Source: a virus. From it: a stretch of DNA of 64,000 bases. The position numbers and the translations under genes were made by a program. Shown one piece after another: positions 1 to 8,262 of the stretch. The notes beneath the pieces are model-generated. The model saw only the letters and a program-made list of their open reading frames with translations, had not been told where the DNA came from and did no database searches. Location: positions 21,482-85,481 of the IMG/VR virus record IMGVR_UViG_3300046674_000362. The stretch is one strand, 5' to 3'. How positions within the stretch are numbered: the first letter of the stretch is position 1; each line of letters begins with the position of its first letter.

Positions 1-470
1 ATGCCGCTGAAAATCTGCGTGCTGTTCAGCTTCGTGATGCCGGTCTTGCCTTCGATCTTGCGGGATATGTCGGCCGACTGCTTCGCCAGATCGCCGAGCA
101 TATCGGGCATGATCCCGGCGCTGCCGATACCCTGGAGCATGGAGGTCAGCGAGCCGGACTGAAGCATCGCGGACAGTGCTGGGGCTTTCGACTCTGCCCC
201 GGCGTTCTCGAACGGGCTATTCCAGTTCAGGGTCAGCTCGCTTGTGCCGTCCGTCATTGGCGCATGCACCTCGATCCCGTCGTCCGCCACGTACTGATCG
301 GCCACCGTGCCGTCTTTCTTGCGGCCTTGTTCCCAGCCCGAGCCGTCCGCGAGCTTGCGGACAGGGTAGAAGCGCGCCAGCAGGTGCGGCGATAGGCCGG
401 TCCAGTCGGAGCTTAGGACTTTGGTTTTGTTGCCACGGACGACAACGGTAGGGATGTTGGAATCTGCCAT
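1..470 (-). CDS. Baseplate/tail structural protein, 3' end off the window (partial)
   Basis: This open frame starts at the ATG complementary to 468-470 and stays open to base 1, giving at least 156 residues; its C-terminus lies outside the window. The protein begins MADSNIPTVVVRGNKTKV and ends in view with KLNSTQIFSG. I do not recognise a catalytic motif. A terminator (525-551) and a TAGGAAAA element (512-519) lie just upstream, so it opens a new virion-gene unit after the sheath/EF-hand unit. Position among sheath, spike and tube genes makes a baseplate or tail-assembly role the best inference, for example a tail-tube-initiator type protein, but this is not proven. Confidence 0.6.
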   Translation of the reverse strand, partial: MADSNIPTVVVRGNKTKVLSSDWTGLSPHLLARFYPVRKLADGSGWEQGRKKDGTVADQYVADDGIEVHAPMTDGTSELTLNWNSPFENAGAESKAPALSAMLQSGSLTSMLQGIGSAGIMPDMLGDLAKQSADISRKIEGKTGITKLNSTQIFSG

Positions 471-511
471 GCGCAAAGTATGTGCGCGGCCCTTGCGGGC
501 GGTCCCGGCGC

Positions 512-519
512 TTTTCCTA
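512..519 (-). promoter_or_regulatory. TAGGAAAA element, candidate late promoter (copy a)
   Basis: On the minus strand TAGGAAAA is followed by GCGCCGGG. It lies 42 bases upstream of the gene starting at 470 and directly after an intrinsic terminator. It is one of nine intergenic copies, all in minus orientation. Confidence 0.5.
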
Positions 520-524
520 CAGGC

Positions 525-551
525 GAAAAAAAGGCGGGGATTCCCCCGCCC
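525..551 (-). terminator. Intrinsic terminator after the capsid-sheath-EF-hand unit
   Basis: On the minus strand a GGCGGGG...CCCCGCC stem is followed by seven T residues. It lies 25 bases after the stop of the 576-1271 gene. Confidence 0.8.
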
Positions 552-575
552 TTGGCGCTTGGTGCGCGGCCCAGG

Positions 576-1271
576 TTACAGGCCAGCCGCCTTGCGAATG
601 CGATTCGACTTGATGCGGTGCATGGTAGCCGTCGCCGAGTGCGACTTGCGGAGCATCTTGCGGATCGAGATTTTCTGCTTGGCCGACAGGCGAACATGGC
701 CGGACACGCGCTTGTTGATGCGCACCTTACGGCCGCCGCGCACGACAACCTTTTTCTTGTACACGGCATCGAACACTGCGCTGTCCGAGTCGGCGTCGAA
801 AGCGAAGGAGTCCATATCCTCGGCCGATGCTTCCTCGCCTTCCGGCAGGGCAGTCACGATCAGGTCATAGGCGCGATCCGCAGCAGCCGCACCCCAGTTG
901 TTCAGCAGGGCGTCGCAGTCGTCGTCCGAAACGCCCTTCGACAGCAGGTAGTCCCACATATTTTCGAGGACGGTATCGCAAACGGCCTGCTCGTCGTCGG
1001 TGATTTCGCCGTCCTTGTCGGCATCGGCCACGCCGACGACCATCGACATCAGGCGGTCGGCCATCGACTCGCCATCGGCCAGATCGTCGGGCGAGGTTTC
1101 CGCCCACTGCTGGATGACCGCAGCGGCCTTCAGGCGCAGATCGGCGGTGGCATAGGCCGCCGCCCCTTGCGGGGCTCCTGCACCAGTGGCGCTATCCAGC
1201 ACCGTTTTCGACTGCGAGCCCTCGGCCGACAGGCTACGCATAGCCATCGCCAGGGGGGATTGATTCATCAT
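576..1271 (-). CDS. Virion-region protein with a canonical EF-hand calcium loop
   Basis: This 231-residue protein lies directly downstream of the sheath gene with an 11-base gap and is followed by a terminator. AGGAG seven bases before the first of two ATG codons sets the start at 1271. Residues 83-94 read DADKDGEITDDE, which fits the 12-residue EF-hand loop (D1, D3, D5, G6, I8, E12). Residues from about 175 to the end are strongly basic (KVRINKRVSGHVRLSAKQ and onward), like a nucleic-acid-binding or packaging tail, and the middle is acidic. Transcription with the capsid and sheath suggests a virion structural or internal protein. Calcium binding is inferred from the loop alone. Confidence 0.7.
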   Translation of the reverse strand: MMNQSPLAMAMRSLSAEGSQSKTVLDSATGAGAPQGAAAYATADLRLKAAAVIQQWAETSPDDLADGESMADRLMSMVVGVADADKDGEITDDEQAVCDTVLENMWDYLLSKGVSDDDCDALLNNWGAAAADRAYDLIVTALPEGEEASAEDMDSFAFDADSDSAVFDAVYKKKVVVRGGRKVRINKRVSGHVRLSAKQKISIRKMLRKSHSATATMHRIKSNRIRKAAGL

Positions 1272-1282
1272 TCAAGTGCTCC

Positions 1283-2908
1283 TTATCGCGAAAGGGTTTG
1301 GGTAACGGTGATTGCGCGAACCACGCCGTCGTAATGCAGGCTGTAGGTCACGTCCATACGGTCGGCCGGGCGCACCGCGTTGCGCTTTACGTCGAAGGCA
1401 TAGCCGTTGTCGCCGAGTTCCGGCTCATCCGAGGCCACCAGCCAGCCGGACGAGCGCGCAGCGTCGAAAGTCGCCTTCAGGAACTTGCGCATCTTGGCGG
1501 TGGCCGGGTCCATCGGCAGTTGCACGACTTCCTTGCCGTACTTCGCCACCATGTCGTCCAGCGATGCGCTCATTTCGGCGACGGAAATCAGCTTGCGGTA
1601 GGACGTGGAAACCTTCGCGCAGGTGAGCGAGTCGGTGAACACGTAGCGGCCGCCGCCGTTGTAGCGCTCGTAAATGACCGGGTTGATCTTCGCCAGCGCC
1701 AGATCGTTCAGCTCGGGATCGCTCGGGGTATAGAGCTGCTTGACGCCGGTACGCGCCAGCGGCCATTCCTTGCCCGCGACCGGCGTGTTCTTCGGTGCCA
1801 GCCCGTAGGCGTTGGTCTGCGCGTTTCGGGCGCAGCGCAGGCCGACGTTGTAGGCCGAGGTGCCGATGACCGCCTTGCCACCATTTACCGGGTCGTCTGA
1901 CTGCAACGGTGCCCAGTATGCTTGGCAGTAGTGCGAGTCCAGGCCGAGCTGTGCGATGAAGGCTGCGGCAGCGGCCGGGGTCAGGTTGCCCGGAATGTCG
2001 AACACGAATTGGCGATTCGCGCGCACCGCGAGCTGCCCGAGCTTCGACAGCAGCGCAGCCGCTTGAGAGCCGCCGCCCACGATGTAGGCGAAGTCGTTCG
2101 GGCTGTTCTCCAGCAGGCTGATCGCCTTGTCGTAGTTCGCGACGGTGTAGCCGGTGCCGCCTTCGGTGAACAGCACCAGCGGCGACGCGCCACTCGTTGC
2201 GATCTTGGTGGTGCCGTCGGCATTGCGGCCGTAGCAGTCGGCAGTAATCGGGATCGACGCGCCAGCGGCGACGTTGATCGTGATTTCATCGGTTTGCTTC
2301 GCGATGACGGAGCCGATGAAATAGTCCTGCCCGAAGTCGTCCACGGCGGCTGGGTCCAGCGAGCCGGTGAACTCGAACATCAGGTTGCCGTTCGGCTCGC
2401 GCACGCGCAGGGTGATGACTTTGGCCGGGGCCGAGGTCACGCCGTCCGCGCCCAGCACCTTGTCGGCCTGGACTTCGAGCTGGATGCCGTCGTTGAAGCA
2501 GCCGAGGTGCTGGAGATAGAACAGGAACGGGGCAACCGGCACGGTCGGGCTGACCGTAAATGCCGATGCGCTGCCGGTGATGTTGAACACCGCGTAGCTG
2601 TTGACTGCCGCATCGGTGACGAGGCGCGTGAGCACCAGTTCCGATGCGCCGCCGTCGAGCGCTTCGACCGCATGGACATACGCCTCGTTCAGCGCAGAAA
2701 TGCGGATCGACTCGGGCGCACCCAGGACCGACAGCCGGTTGCCGCGATTGACCTTGAACGGCGCGTCGATGCGGCCGCGACGGAAGCGGCCGATGAGGGC
2801 CGCAACCTGATCGCTTGCATCGGCGGCGAAACCATCCGTGTTGTCACGGAGCGGGTTAAGCTGGACGCCGGGTTGCGCGCCAAGTTGGCGCGTATGAGAA
2901 TAGAACAT
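1283..2908 (-). CDS. Contractile tail sheath protein
   Basis: A 541-residue protein with tail-sheath architecture. The variable N-terminal and middle domains end in a conserved C-terminal part (about residues 330-541) containing GLDSHYCQAYWAPLQS, then VIGTSAYNVGLRCARNA, a segment rich in conserved tail-sheath residues, and a terminal beta strand YDGVVRAITVTQTL typical of the strand exchanged between sheath subunits. The sheath polymerises round the tail tube and contracts to drive it through the host envelope. It lies between a small Ala-rich protein and the EF-hand protein in the unit led by the capsid gene. Its presence defines myovirus morphology. Length is within the usual 400-700 range. 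Confidence 0.88.
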   Translation of the reverse strand: MFYSHTRQLGAQPGVQLNPLRDNTDGFAADASDQVAALIGRFRRGRIDAPFKVNRGNRLSVLGAPESIRISALNEAYVHAVEALDGGASELVLTRLVTDAAVNSYAVFNITGSASAFTVSPTVPVAPFLFYLQHLGCFNDGIQLEVQADKVLGADGVTSAPAKVITLRVREPNGNLMFEFTGSLDPAAVDDFGQDYFIGSVIAKQTDEITINVAAGASIPITADCYGRNADGTTKIATSGASPLVLFTEGGTGYTVANYDKAISLLENSPNDFAYIVGGGSQAAALLSKLGQLAVRANRQFVFDIPGNLTPAAAAAFIAQLGLDSHYCQAYWAPLQSDDPVNGGKAVIGTSAYNVGLRCARNAQTNAYGLAPKNTPVAGKEWPLARTGVKQLYTPSDPELNDLALAKINPVIYERYNGGGRYVFTDSLTCAKVSTSYRKLISVAEMSASLDDMVAKYGKEVVQLPMDPATAKMRKFLKATFDAARSSGWLVASDEPELGDNGYAFDVKRNAVRPADRMDVTYSLHYDGVVRAITVTQTLSR

Positions 2909-2926
2909 GGGTTGCGTTCCTTCGCG

Positions 2927-3298
2927 TTATTCGACTTCGGTGACGCGCAGGGCCGGTTCTTCAGCGTCCCGGTGCGTATCGTTCAGCGACATGATCTGCT
3001 GGCAGTCCGATTCCATGCGGGTGATCTCGTCCTGATCGTTGACGGCGACGCTCACGCGCTCATGGCCTGCAACGTACTGGCCCGCGACCACGTAGGGGAT
3101 CGGCGTGTCGTTGATGATCTGGACCAGTCGCGGGAACCACGGAGCGGCCTGCTCGATGATCGTTGCGGTGCCGCCCTGCGTGCCGTCGGCTACGCCCTGC
3201 TTCGCGTCGGCGCTGTTCAGTGCCGGGTCTGCTGCGCCCTTGTCTGCCGGTTCCGTGGAACCGGCAGCAGGCGCGGTGCCTGCTGCCTTCTTTACCAT
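2927..3298 (-). CDS. Small virion-region protein between capsid and sheath genes
   Basis: A 123-residue protein with an Ala/Gly-rich, probably disordered first 45 residues (MVKKAAGTAPAAGS and onward) and a compact remainder (IIEQAAPWFPRLVQIINDTP, then TRMESDCQQIM). No family recognised. It lies 49 bases downstream of the capsid gene and 18 bases before the sheath, in the same unit. Head-completion or head-tail joining proteins often occupy this slot, which is only a positional argument. Confidence 0.55.
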   Translation of the reverse strand: MVKKAAGTAPAAGSTEPADKGAADPALNSADAKQGVADGTQGGTATIIEQAAPWFPRLVQIINDTPIPYVVAGQYVAGHERVSVAVNDQDEITRMESDCQQIMSLNDTHRDAEEPALRVTEVE

Positions 3299-3347
3299 TT
3301 GTTGTTACCGCCTTTCGTATAGTTTCAGGGTGATGTACCAGCCTGGA

Positions 3348-4982
3348 TTACTTCAGGTTCAGAATGGTAATCAGCGCGCAGCCCTTGGACGAGTAGCTGT
3401 GCGGGTTGGTCGCGGTGAAGCTGCGGGCATGGAAGGCGTAGCCCGACTTCATGTTTTCCTGCACGCCCAGCGCCTCGAAGGTCGGGGCCGATGCGTCGCC
3501 GAAGATGATCGGGCAGCGCGCGGTCTGCGAGCTGCGGCCGACGGCGATGATTTCCGAGGCAGTGCCATCGGCCGACTCGTTGACCACTTTCGGGCTGTAG
3601 TACACCTCGTACATGCCGAACAGGCGGCCGACGCGGTAGATGCCAGGACGTGCGGTGATACCCGACGGCTCGAACAGCTCGCGCGGCATGCCGAGGAACT
3701 GGGCGGCCACGAACTTGCCCACGTACAGGTGGGTGATGCCGTGGTCGGCGGTATCTTCGGCCATCTTCTGCGAGGCCGAGCCCAGGACCGCAGCGAAGTC
3801 CTGCCAGATTTGCGAGCGGGTTTTCTGCTGGATTTGCGCCGCGTACTGGAAGTCGTAGGTCACGGCGTTCTGGTACTTGCCGATCATCTTGACCTTGCGC
3901 AGCGCGTCATAGTGGCGCTCCATCGCGAACTGGCCGCGAACTGCCAGCATCGCCTCGGCACCGGCATCGACGCCAACTTCATTGGCGAACTGCGAGCGGG
4001 CTTCCGGGGTGATCGAGTACAGGCCACGGAACGGGTTGGCGAACAGTTGGAACATCGACGCCTGCACGGACATGCGCGGGGTGATCGAGCTGTCGGCTTC
4101 GTAGTCCACAAAGGCTTCGCAGGTGACGACGGTGCCGTTCGGGAAGGCCGGGGTCGGGGTCACGACGATTTCGCCGCTGGCGGGCTTCGCGGTGCCGCTG
4201 ATCGCGTAGTCGGTGCCGCCCAGGTTGACGGTGCCGGTCAGCGGGACGGTCGCGGCGGTGCTCGGGCCATTGACGATTTCGGTTGCGGCGCGCTGGCCGT
4301 TGACGTACACGATGGCGCGGCCGCGCAGCAGGTTCACCGGGGTGCCGGTGCCGTCGGCGCTGCCGGTGAAGGTGAACTTGTAGTTTGCGGTATCGTTCGG
4401 GGCCGACAGCTCTTTCACGCGGGCCGACGACAGGTAGCCGCCGCCAGCGGCAACGCCGTCCATGATGTCGGACAGCTTGTAGTCGCCCCAGGCGCTACCG
4501 GCGAGGTGGTTGACGACGATCAGGCGCGCTTCGTTCGAGCCCTTGTCGGCGGGCAGGTAGCCAGCGAACGGGGTTGCTTCGGCCATCGCGCCCATGATCG
4601 CGACCAGCGGCGCGTTCGGGTTAATGCCGATCTGGTCGTGGTGGCCGTTCGTCACCGAGTCGAACACCGTCGATGCTTGGTGGATCGCCGACAGGATCAG
4701 GTCGCCGGTCGGGCGGAAGCCGTGCTCACGCTCGAAGGTGGCCGCGCCGTCGAAAATCGCCTTGATGGTCTTTTCTTCGTCGGTGGTCTTGCCCAGCAGT
4801 TCGGTCAGGACGAGCGGGGCATTGGAGCCCGATTCGTTCTTGATGGCGTCCATCGCCGAATGTGCCGCTGCTGCCGAATCCAGACGCATGCCCGGCTTCG
4901 ATTCTGCGCTCATCACGTCGCTGACGAACGATTGCAGCTTTACTTCGTCAAGCTTGGTGTACTTGGGGGTAGTTCCGCTCAT
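3348..4982 (-). CDS. Probable major capsid protein
   Basis: I place the start at the ATG at 4982 (MSGTTPKYTKLDEVKLQ), which has GAAGGAAG upstream; the frame stays open to 5066 but that extension has no ribosome site. The product is 544 residues. The C-terminal 120 residues (PGIYRVGRLFGMYEVYYSP, AVGRSSQTARCPIIFGD, MKSGYAFHARSF) look like the end of HK97-fold capsid proteins of large myophages, with an inserted Ig-like or beta-rich domain around residues 215-310 rich in T, G and V. It heads the capsid-sheath unit after a TAGGAAAA element and a GC-rich hairpin. Size, position and late-type control support the call; a structure search would settle it. Confidence 0.7.
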   Translation of the reverse strand: MSGTTPKYTKLDEVKLQSFVSDVMSAESKPGMRLDSAAAAHSAMDAIKNESGSNAPLVLTELLGKTTDEEKTIKAIFDGAATFEREHGFRPTGDLILSAIHQASTVFDSVTNGHHDQIGINPNAPLVAIMGAMAEATPFAGYLPADKGSNEARLIVVNHLAGSAWGDYKLSDIMDGVAAGGGYLSSARVKELSAPNDTANYKFTFTGSADGTGTPVNLLRGRAIVYVNGQRAATEIVNGPSTAATVPLTGTVNLGGTDYAISGTAKPASGEIVVTPTPAFPNGTVVTCEAFVDYEADSSITPRMSVQASMFQLFANPFRGLYSITPEARSQFANEVGVDAGAEAMLAVRGQFAMERHYDALRKVKMIGKYQNAVTYDFQYAAQIQQKTRSQIWQDFAAVLGSASQKMAEDTADHGITHLYVGKFVAAQFLGMPRELFEPSGITARPGIYRVGRLFGMYEVYYSPKVVNESADGTASEIIAVGRSSQTARCPIIFGDASAPTFEALGVQENMKSGYAFHARSFTATNPHSYSSKGCALITILNLK

Positions 4983-5093
4983 GCTTCTTCCTTCATAAAT
5001 GGGATGTAAATTCACTTTCAACAAATGCGCGGAACCCCGCACACGAAACTGAGCCTTCATTGTCAAGGCGGCGGGAGGCGGCCCGCCGCCCAG

Positions 5094-5101
5094 TTTTCCT
5101 A
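5094..5101 (-). promoter_or_regulatory. TAGGAAAA element (copy b), upstream of capsid gene
   Basis: The element shares its TAG with the stop codon of the 5099-5587 gene. It lies 112 bases before the capsid start. A GC-rich inverted repeat (GGCGGCGGG and CCCGCCGCC) sits between it and the gene, at about 5067-5092. Confidence 0.45.
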
Positions 5102-5587
5102 AGCGGCTTGCGCCGTCAGGGATGCCAGCGTTTCCCGCGCCACGCCGATTGCCTCGTCCACGGCCGCGATCCGGTCACGCAATACCTTCTCCATCTTCGG
5201 CGCGGCGGTACGAATCGACTTGGGTAGCGTTACCTTGACCTTCGCGAGCGCCGCCTGGAACTTCGCGCGGCCCTTGTTCATGGCCGCCGCGATTTCGATG
5301 ACAGCCTGTGCATGGTCGTGCTGCTCCTTCAGCGGGAACAGCTTGCCGTTGATCTTGACCTGATACACGTCGCCAGTGCTCTTGATGCCGAAGCTGACCG
5401 TTTGTGAGTCTGCGAAGCCGAATTGCACCTCGCGGTAGGACTGGCCCGCCGTGCGGCGCACCTTGGCGTCCACGTCCACGCTCGTGACGGTGGCCCCGGC
5501 TTGCGCGAAGTAGCGCTTCGCCGCCTTGATGGAGCCGTCCTTGTGCGACAGCTCGAAGAAATCGAAAATGAGTGTGTTGTTTGCCAT
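5099..5587 (-). CDS. DarA N-terminal-domain-like antirestriction protein
   Basis: A 162-residue protein resembling the DarA_N family (N-terminal part of phage P1 DarA, a virion protein involved in protection of incoming DNA from type I restriction). The recognisable stretch is about residues 40-120: VRRTAGQSYREVQFGFADSQ, TGDVYQVKINGKLFPLK and HAQAVIEIAAAMNKGRAKFQ. The C-terminal 40 residues form predicted helices. It lies at the end of the tube-hub-spike unit and just before the capsid gene, as expected for a protein packaged in the head. The DarB-like partner is encoded separately at 14952-21755. I recognised the family from memory of sequence patterns, so a profile search should confirm it. 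Confidence 0.6.
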   Translation of the reverse strand: MANNTLIFDFFELSHKDGSIKAAKRYFAQAGATVTSVDVDAKVRRTAGQSYREVQFGFADSQTVSFGIKSTGDVYQVKINGKLFPLKEQHDHAQAVIEIAAAMNKGRAKFQAALAKVKVTLPKSIRTAAPKMEKVLRDRIAAVDEAIGVARETLASLTAQAA

Positions 5588-5597
5588 GCTCCCGCCT

Positions 5598-6191
5598 TTA
5601 AGTTGGTGTACCAGTAGTGCCCGAGCCCGTCGCGACGCCGCTGTGCTTGTGATCGCTGCCGATGTTCTTGCCGTTGTTCGTGACGGTGCCGCCGATGCTC
5701 GCGCCTCCAGTGCCCGTCATGCCCGCCTTGTAGGTGAAAGCGCCCTGCACCTCGACCTTGCCGGTAAAGGTGGAGTCAGCCGAATCGACCAGCACCTTTG
5801 GCGATGTCACCGTGGCCTGCTTGCTCGCGTTCACAACCGCCTCGGGCGTGTTGATCGTCACTTTTGCGCCCGCGTCGATGATGAATTCACCATCTGCCGT
5901 GAACTGGAAGTTTGCATGCTCGAATCTGCGCCAGTCGATGCCGTTTTCCTCCTGCCTGGGGCGGTAGCCGACGATGACCGGGTAGCGCGGATCGCCGCCG
6001 ACGAAGGCCAGCCAAACCCGGTCGCCGGGCTTGACGCGGATTTCCGTATGCTCGCTCTTGTCGCCGACGGGGTTGCAGAACTGCGCCTCGGGCAAGTCAG
6101 TTGCGCCATCGGTCAGGCCGGGAATCCGCACCTTCGCAATACGCGCCTCCCGGTCGATGGAATCCACTTCAGCAGGCATCAGGCCAATCAC
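5598..6191 (-). CDS. Baseplate central spike protein (gpV/gp5-like)
   Basis: A 197-residue spike protein. Residues 1-85 form an OB-fold-like N-terminal domain (ARIAKVRIPGLTDG, VKPGDRVWLAFVGGDPRYPV). About 95-175 is repetitive beta structure (AGAKVTINTPEAVVNASKQA), fitting a triple-stranded beta-helix. The tip carries SDHKHSGV, an HxH motif like the iron-binding apex of P2 gpV. The trimer would cap the tube and pierce the outer membrane. A GTG start at 6191 is chosen because GGGAGGAC lies just upstream and the GTGA overlaps the stop of the hub gene. Neighbouring hub and tube genes support the call. Confidence 0.85.
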   Translation of the reverse strand: MIGLMPAEVDSIDREARIAKVRIPGLTDGATDLPEAQFCNPVGDKSEHTEIRVKPGDRVWLAFVGGDPRYPVIVGYRPRQEENGIDWRRFEHANFQFTADGEFIIDAGAKVTINTPEAVVNASKQATVTSPKVLVDSADSTFTGKVEVQGAFTYKAGMTGTGGASIGGTVTNNGKNIGSDHKHSGVATGSGTTGTPT

Positions 6192-7066
6192 GACAGTCCT
6201 CCCAGCCAGAGGCGCGAATACTGCTTTGCGCCGCCGCCATCCACGTTGTTTTGCAGGTAGTGCGCCGCCGTCATCACGACCAGCGGCACGTTTTGGACGT
6301 TCAGGACATCCCCGGCCCGGATGCCCAGGCTTGGCATGCAGGTGATGACCTTGCGGCGCACCAGCACGCGCCCCATCAGGCCCAGCTCGCGCGTGTTCTT
6401 GCGCGAGGTGTAGGCCATCGCCTGCCCCTCGGCGCGCTGCTCGCCCATCAGAAACTTGCCGTCCGGGCCGACGGAGAAATAGACCGGGATTTCGTCACTC
6501 TCCAGAAAGCTGCTACGGATGTCCTCGGAGGCAATCGCCGCCACGCTCTGCACCGGCTCTTGTGCCAGCACGTCGCGCAGGCGCATTAAGCCGATCTTCC
6601 CCGCGCGCCAGATCAGCACCGCCGATTCCTCCTGCAACACCTTGGCAAGCTGGAAGGTCGGAACATCGCCCTTGAAGCAAGCGAAGCGCCCGATGTTGAT
6701 GTCGCCGCTGACGGCCATCGTTGCGCCGCAGGAGCGATAGATGGACGCGAAGCTGGCATTGTTCGCGATGACGGCCGCGCGCCGCCTGCGGGCCACGTTG
6801 ACCACGGATTCAGGAAATGCCGTGATCGACACGGCCGACATCGGATAGGAGCCCTGGGTGAGCCCGCCCGCGTTCTTCATCGGCTCGCACTTGATGATGC
6901 GGAAGTCGATTTCGTTCACGCGGATCACGCTGCCGTCTTGGAAGTCGCTCGCGGTTTCCGGCGTCAGGCGTATTTGCGCCTCGAACGTCAGTGGGATCGG
7001 GGCCAAGTCGTAGCGCAGGCAGGCCGACAGGACCATATCGCCGCGCAGGCCGTTCACAGAAATCAT
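6188..7066 (-). CDS. Probable baseplate hub protein (gpD/gp27-like)
   Basis: A 292-residue protein placed directly upstream of the spike gene, with a 4-base overlap. Features include an N-terminal beta-rich section (LAPIPLTFEAQIRLTPE), a central IYRSCGATMAVSGDINIGRF reminiscent of hub modules, and a C-terminal section (LGIRAGDVLNVQNVPLVVM) with an OB-like strand pattern. The hub protein forms the platform that holds the spike and joins it to the tube. Function rests on order (tube, hub, spike) and overall character; sequence identity to a named hub is not established. Confidence 0.6.
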   Translation of the reverse strand: MISVNGLRGDMVLSACLRYDLAPIPLTFEAQIRLTPETASDFQDGSVIRVNEIDFRIIKCEPMKNAGGLTQGSYPMSAVSITAFPESVVNVARRRRAAVIANNASFASIYRSCGATMAVSGDINIGRFACFKGDVPTFQLAKVLQEESAVLIWRAGKIGLMRLRDVLAQEPVQSVAAIASEDIRSSFLESDEIPVYFSVGPDGKFLMGEQRAEGQAMAYTSRKNTRELGLMGRVLVRRKVITCMPSLGIRAGDVLNVQNVPLVVMTAAHYLQNNVDGGGAKQYSRLWLGGLS

Positions 7067-7263
7067 GGGCGTCCCTGCTGGTGCTGGCGGTATGCGTCAT
7101 GCCCGATCACGCCCTTGCAGCGGCGGCAGGCGTAATGCGACGGAGAGCGGCTATTCAGCGCGGCGAAGTCATGCTCGGCGCAGGCAGCGAGCGCGGCCTC
7201 GTTCTCCGCTGCCATTTCGGCGGCAGTGGCCTTGATGTCGGCCATATCCAGATCGACGTGCAT
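7063..7263 (-). CDS. Small putative zinc-binding protein in the tail unit
   Basis: A 66-residue frame that exactly fills the space between two genes, overlapping the stop of one (TGATG) and the start of the next (ATGA), which argues that it is translated. Cys and His residues are grouped (CAEHDF, then HYACRRCKGVIGH), fitting a small zinc ribbon. No family recognised. Confidence 0.6.
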   Translation of the reverse strand: MHVDLDMADIKATAAEMAAENEAALAACAEHDFAALNSRSPSHYACRRCKGVIGHDAYRQHQQGRP

Positions 7264-7643
7264 CAGATCGACTCGGGCACCGCCGAGAAAGCGAGGCGCG
7301 GCAAGTCCACCGTTTCATACTGCCGGATGTCGCCCTCAATCGAATTCACGTCGCGGCCGTACACGTCCACGCCCTGCATGCGCGAGGCTTCGAGGGCGCG
7401 GGCGTTCTCCCGCTCGACGTACAGCATGAACAGGGGCTTGATGACGCCCCATTCGGCCGGGGCAATCGGCAGGCTGTCGTTGATGGCGGCCAGCTCGTCG
7501 GCGCTATCCGGCGCGACGCCCGACAGGTCGCCCCAGGTCGCGAACTGGCGGGCCGCCGCGACGGCCAGCTCCAGCACCTTGTCATCTTCAATGACGAGGC
7601 CGAAAACCCAGTTGACCGATACGGCCAGATCATTGAGCGTCAC
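7263..7643 (-). CDS. Hypothetical tail-unit protein
   Basis: A 126-residue, mostly helical acidic protein (MTLNDLAVSVNWVFGLVIED, GVIKPLFMLYVERENARALE). It lies nine bases after the tube-like gene and before the zinc-ribbon and hub genes. Tail-completion or tube-terminator proteins can sit here, but no motif supports a specific role. Confidence 0.5.
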   Translation of the reverse strand: MTLNDLAVSVNWVFGLVIEDDKVLELAVAAARQFATWGDLSGVAPDSADELAAINDSLPIAPAEWGVIKPLFMLYVERENARALEASRMQGVDVYGRDVNSIEGDIRQYETVDLPRLAFSAVPESI

Positions 7644-7652
7644 GCCGGTTCC

Positions 7653-8141
7653 TTAGATATTGCCGGAGATTTTTTCGCCGAAGTAGTGGAAGAACAGCGT
7701 GCCGGAAATGGTCGTCACCTGCGAACGGTTCTCCCAGTCGCGGTCAGGGTTCTCGAATTGCAGGAAGCAATCCACGATGCGGCAGCCGCGCGAATGGCGC
7801 TCCAGCGTGCCCTCGTACACGGCCGCCTGGAACTTGTTGCCCTGCGCTGCAATCTGCTCGATGAAGGTTTCGAGGTCGCCGCGCACGGTTTCGTAGAACG
7901 AGACTTGGCCTTGCATTGCCGGGTTGAGCTGCTGCTGTTGCCATTGCTTGCTGCCCATCGGGGAAGCGATTTCGATTTCGCCTGCGGTCGAGAGGATCGG
8001 CCAGGGGAATTGCTTGCACAGCAGGCGCAAATGCTCGAAGCCGTCGATGACGAACATCGCGTCCGAGGAAACGGACTTGTCGCCCAGGGCTTTAACGAGC
8101 CCGTAGGATTGCGCCAGGAATGCCGGGGTGGAAACAGTCAT
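7653..8141 (-). CDS. Probable tail tube protein
   Basis: A 162-residue protein heading the hub-spike unit. Its size and beta-rich pattern fit tail tube subunits. The last 45 residues (DCFLQFENPDRDWENRS, TTISGTLFFHYFG) resemble the closing strands of tube proteins. It is preceded by a terminator and a TAGGAAAA element, so it starts a transcription unit, fitting a highly expressed structural gene. The product of 10893-11666 is another tube-fold candidate. Which one forms the main tube cannot be decided by reading alone. Confidence 0.55.
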   Translation of the reverse strand: MTVSTPAFLAQSYGLVKALGDKSVSSDAMFVIDGFEHLRLLCKQFPWPILSTAGEIEIASPMGSKQWQQQQLNPAMQGQVSFYETVRGDLETFIEQIAAQGNKFQAAVYEGTLERHSRGCRIVDCFLQFENPDRDWENRSQVTTISGTLFFHYFGEKISGNI

Positions 8142-8209
8142 GTATCACCTGTAAAAGTGGAGGTTCGATAACCCACTTTACGGCCTGCCAGGGTAGCCCT
8201 CGGCCCGAC

Positions 8210-8217
8210 TTTTCCTA
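8210..8217 (-). promoter_or_regulatory. TAGGAAAA element (copy c), upstream of tube gene
   Basis: GATAGGAAAAG on the minus strand directly follows the terminator at 8220-8244 and lies 69 bases before the tube-gene start. Confidence 0.5.
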
Positions 8218-8219
8218 TC

Positions 8220-8244
8220 AAAAAAAAAGCCCGCCGAAGCGGGC
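8220..8244 (-). terminator. Intrinsic terminator after the portal-lysozyme unit
   Basis: On the minus strand a GCCCGC-TTCG-GCGGGC stem is followed by nine T residues, 19 bases after the stop of the 8263-8700 gene. Confidence 0.9.
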
Positions 8245-8262
8245 CAAATCCATGAGGGCGCG

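Noticed and set aside
3105-5009. A 634-codon plus-strand open frame opposite the capsid gene
   Set aside because: Antisense of a well-supported minus gene; the composition is typical of antisense GC-rich frames.
7653-8141. Idea that Hcp at 61451 is simply the phage tail tube
   Set aside because: Tube candidates with virion-type control exist at 7653 and 10893, and the Hcp start and end motifs are of the bacterial type.
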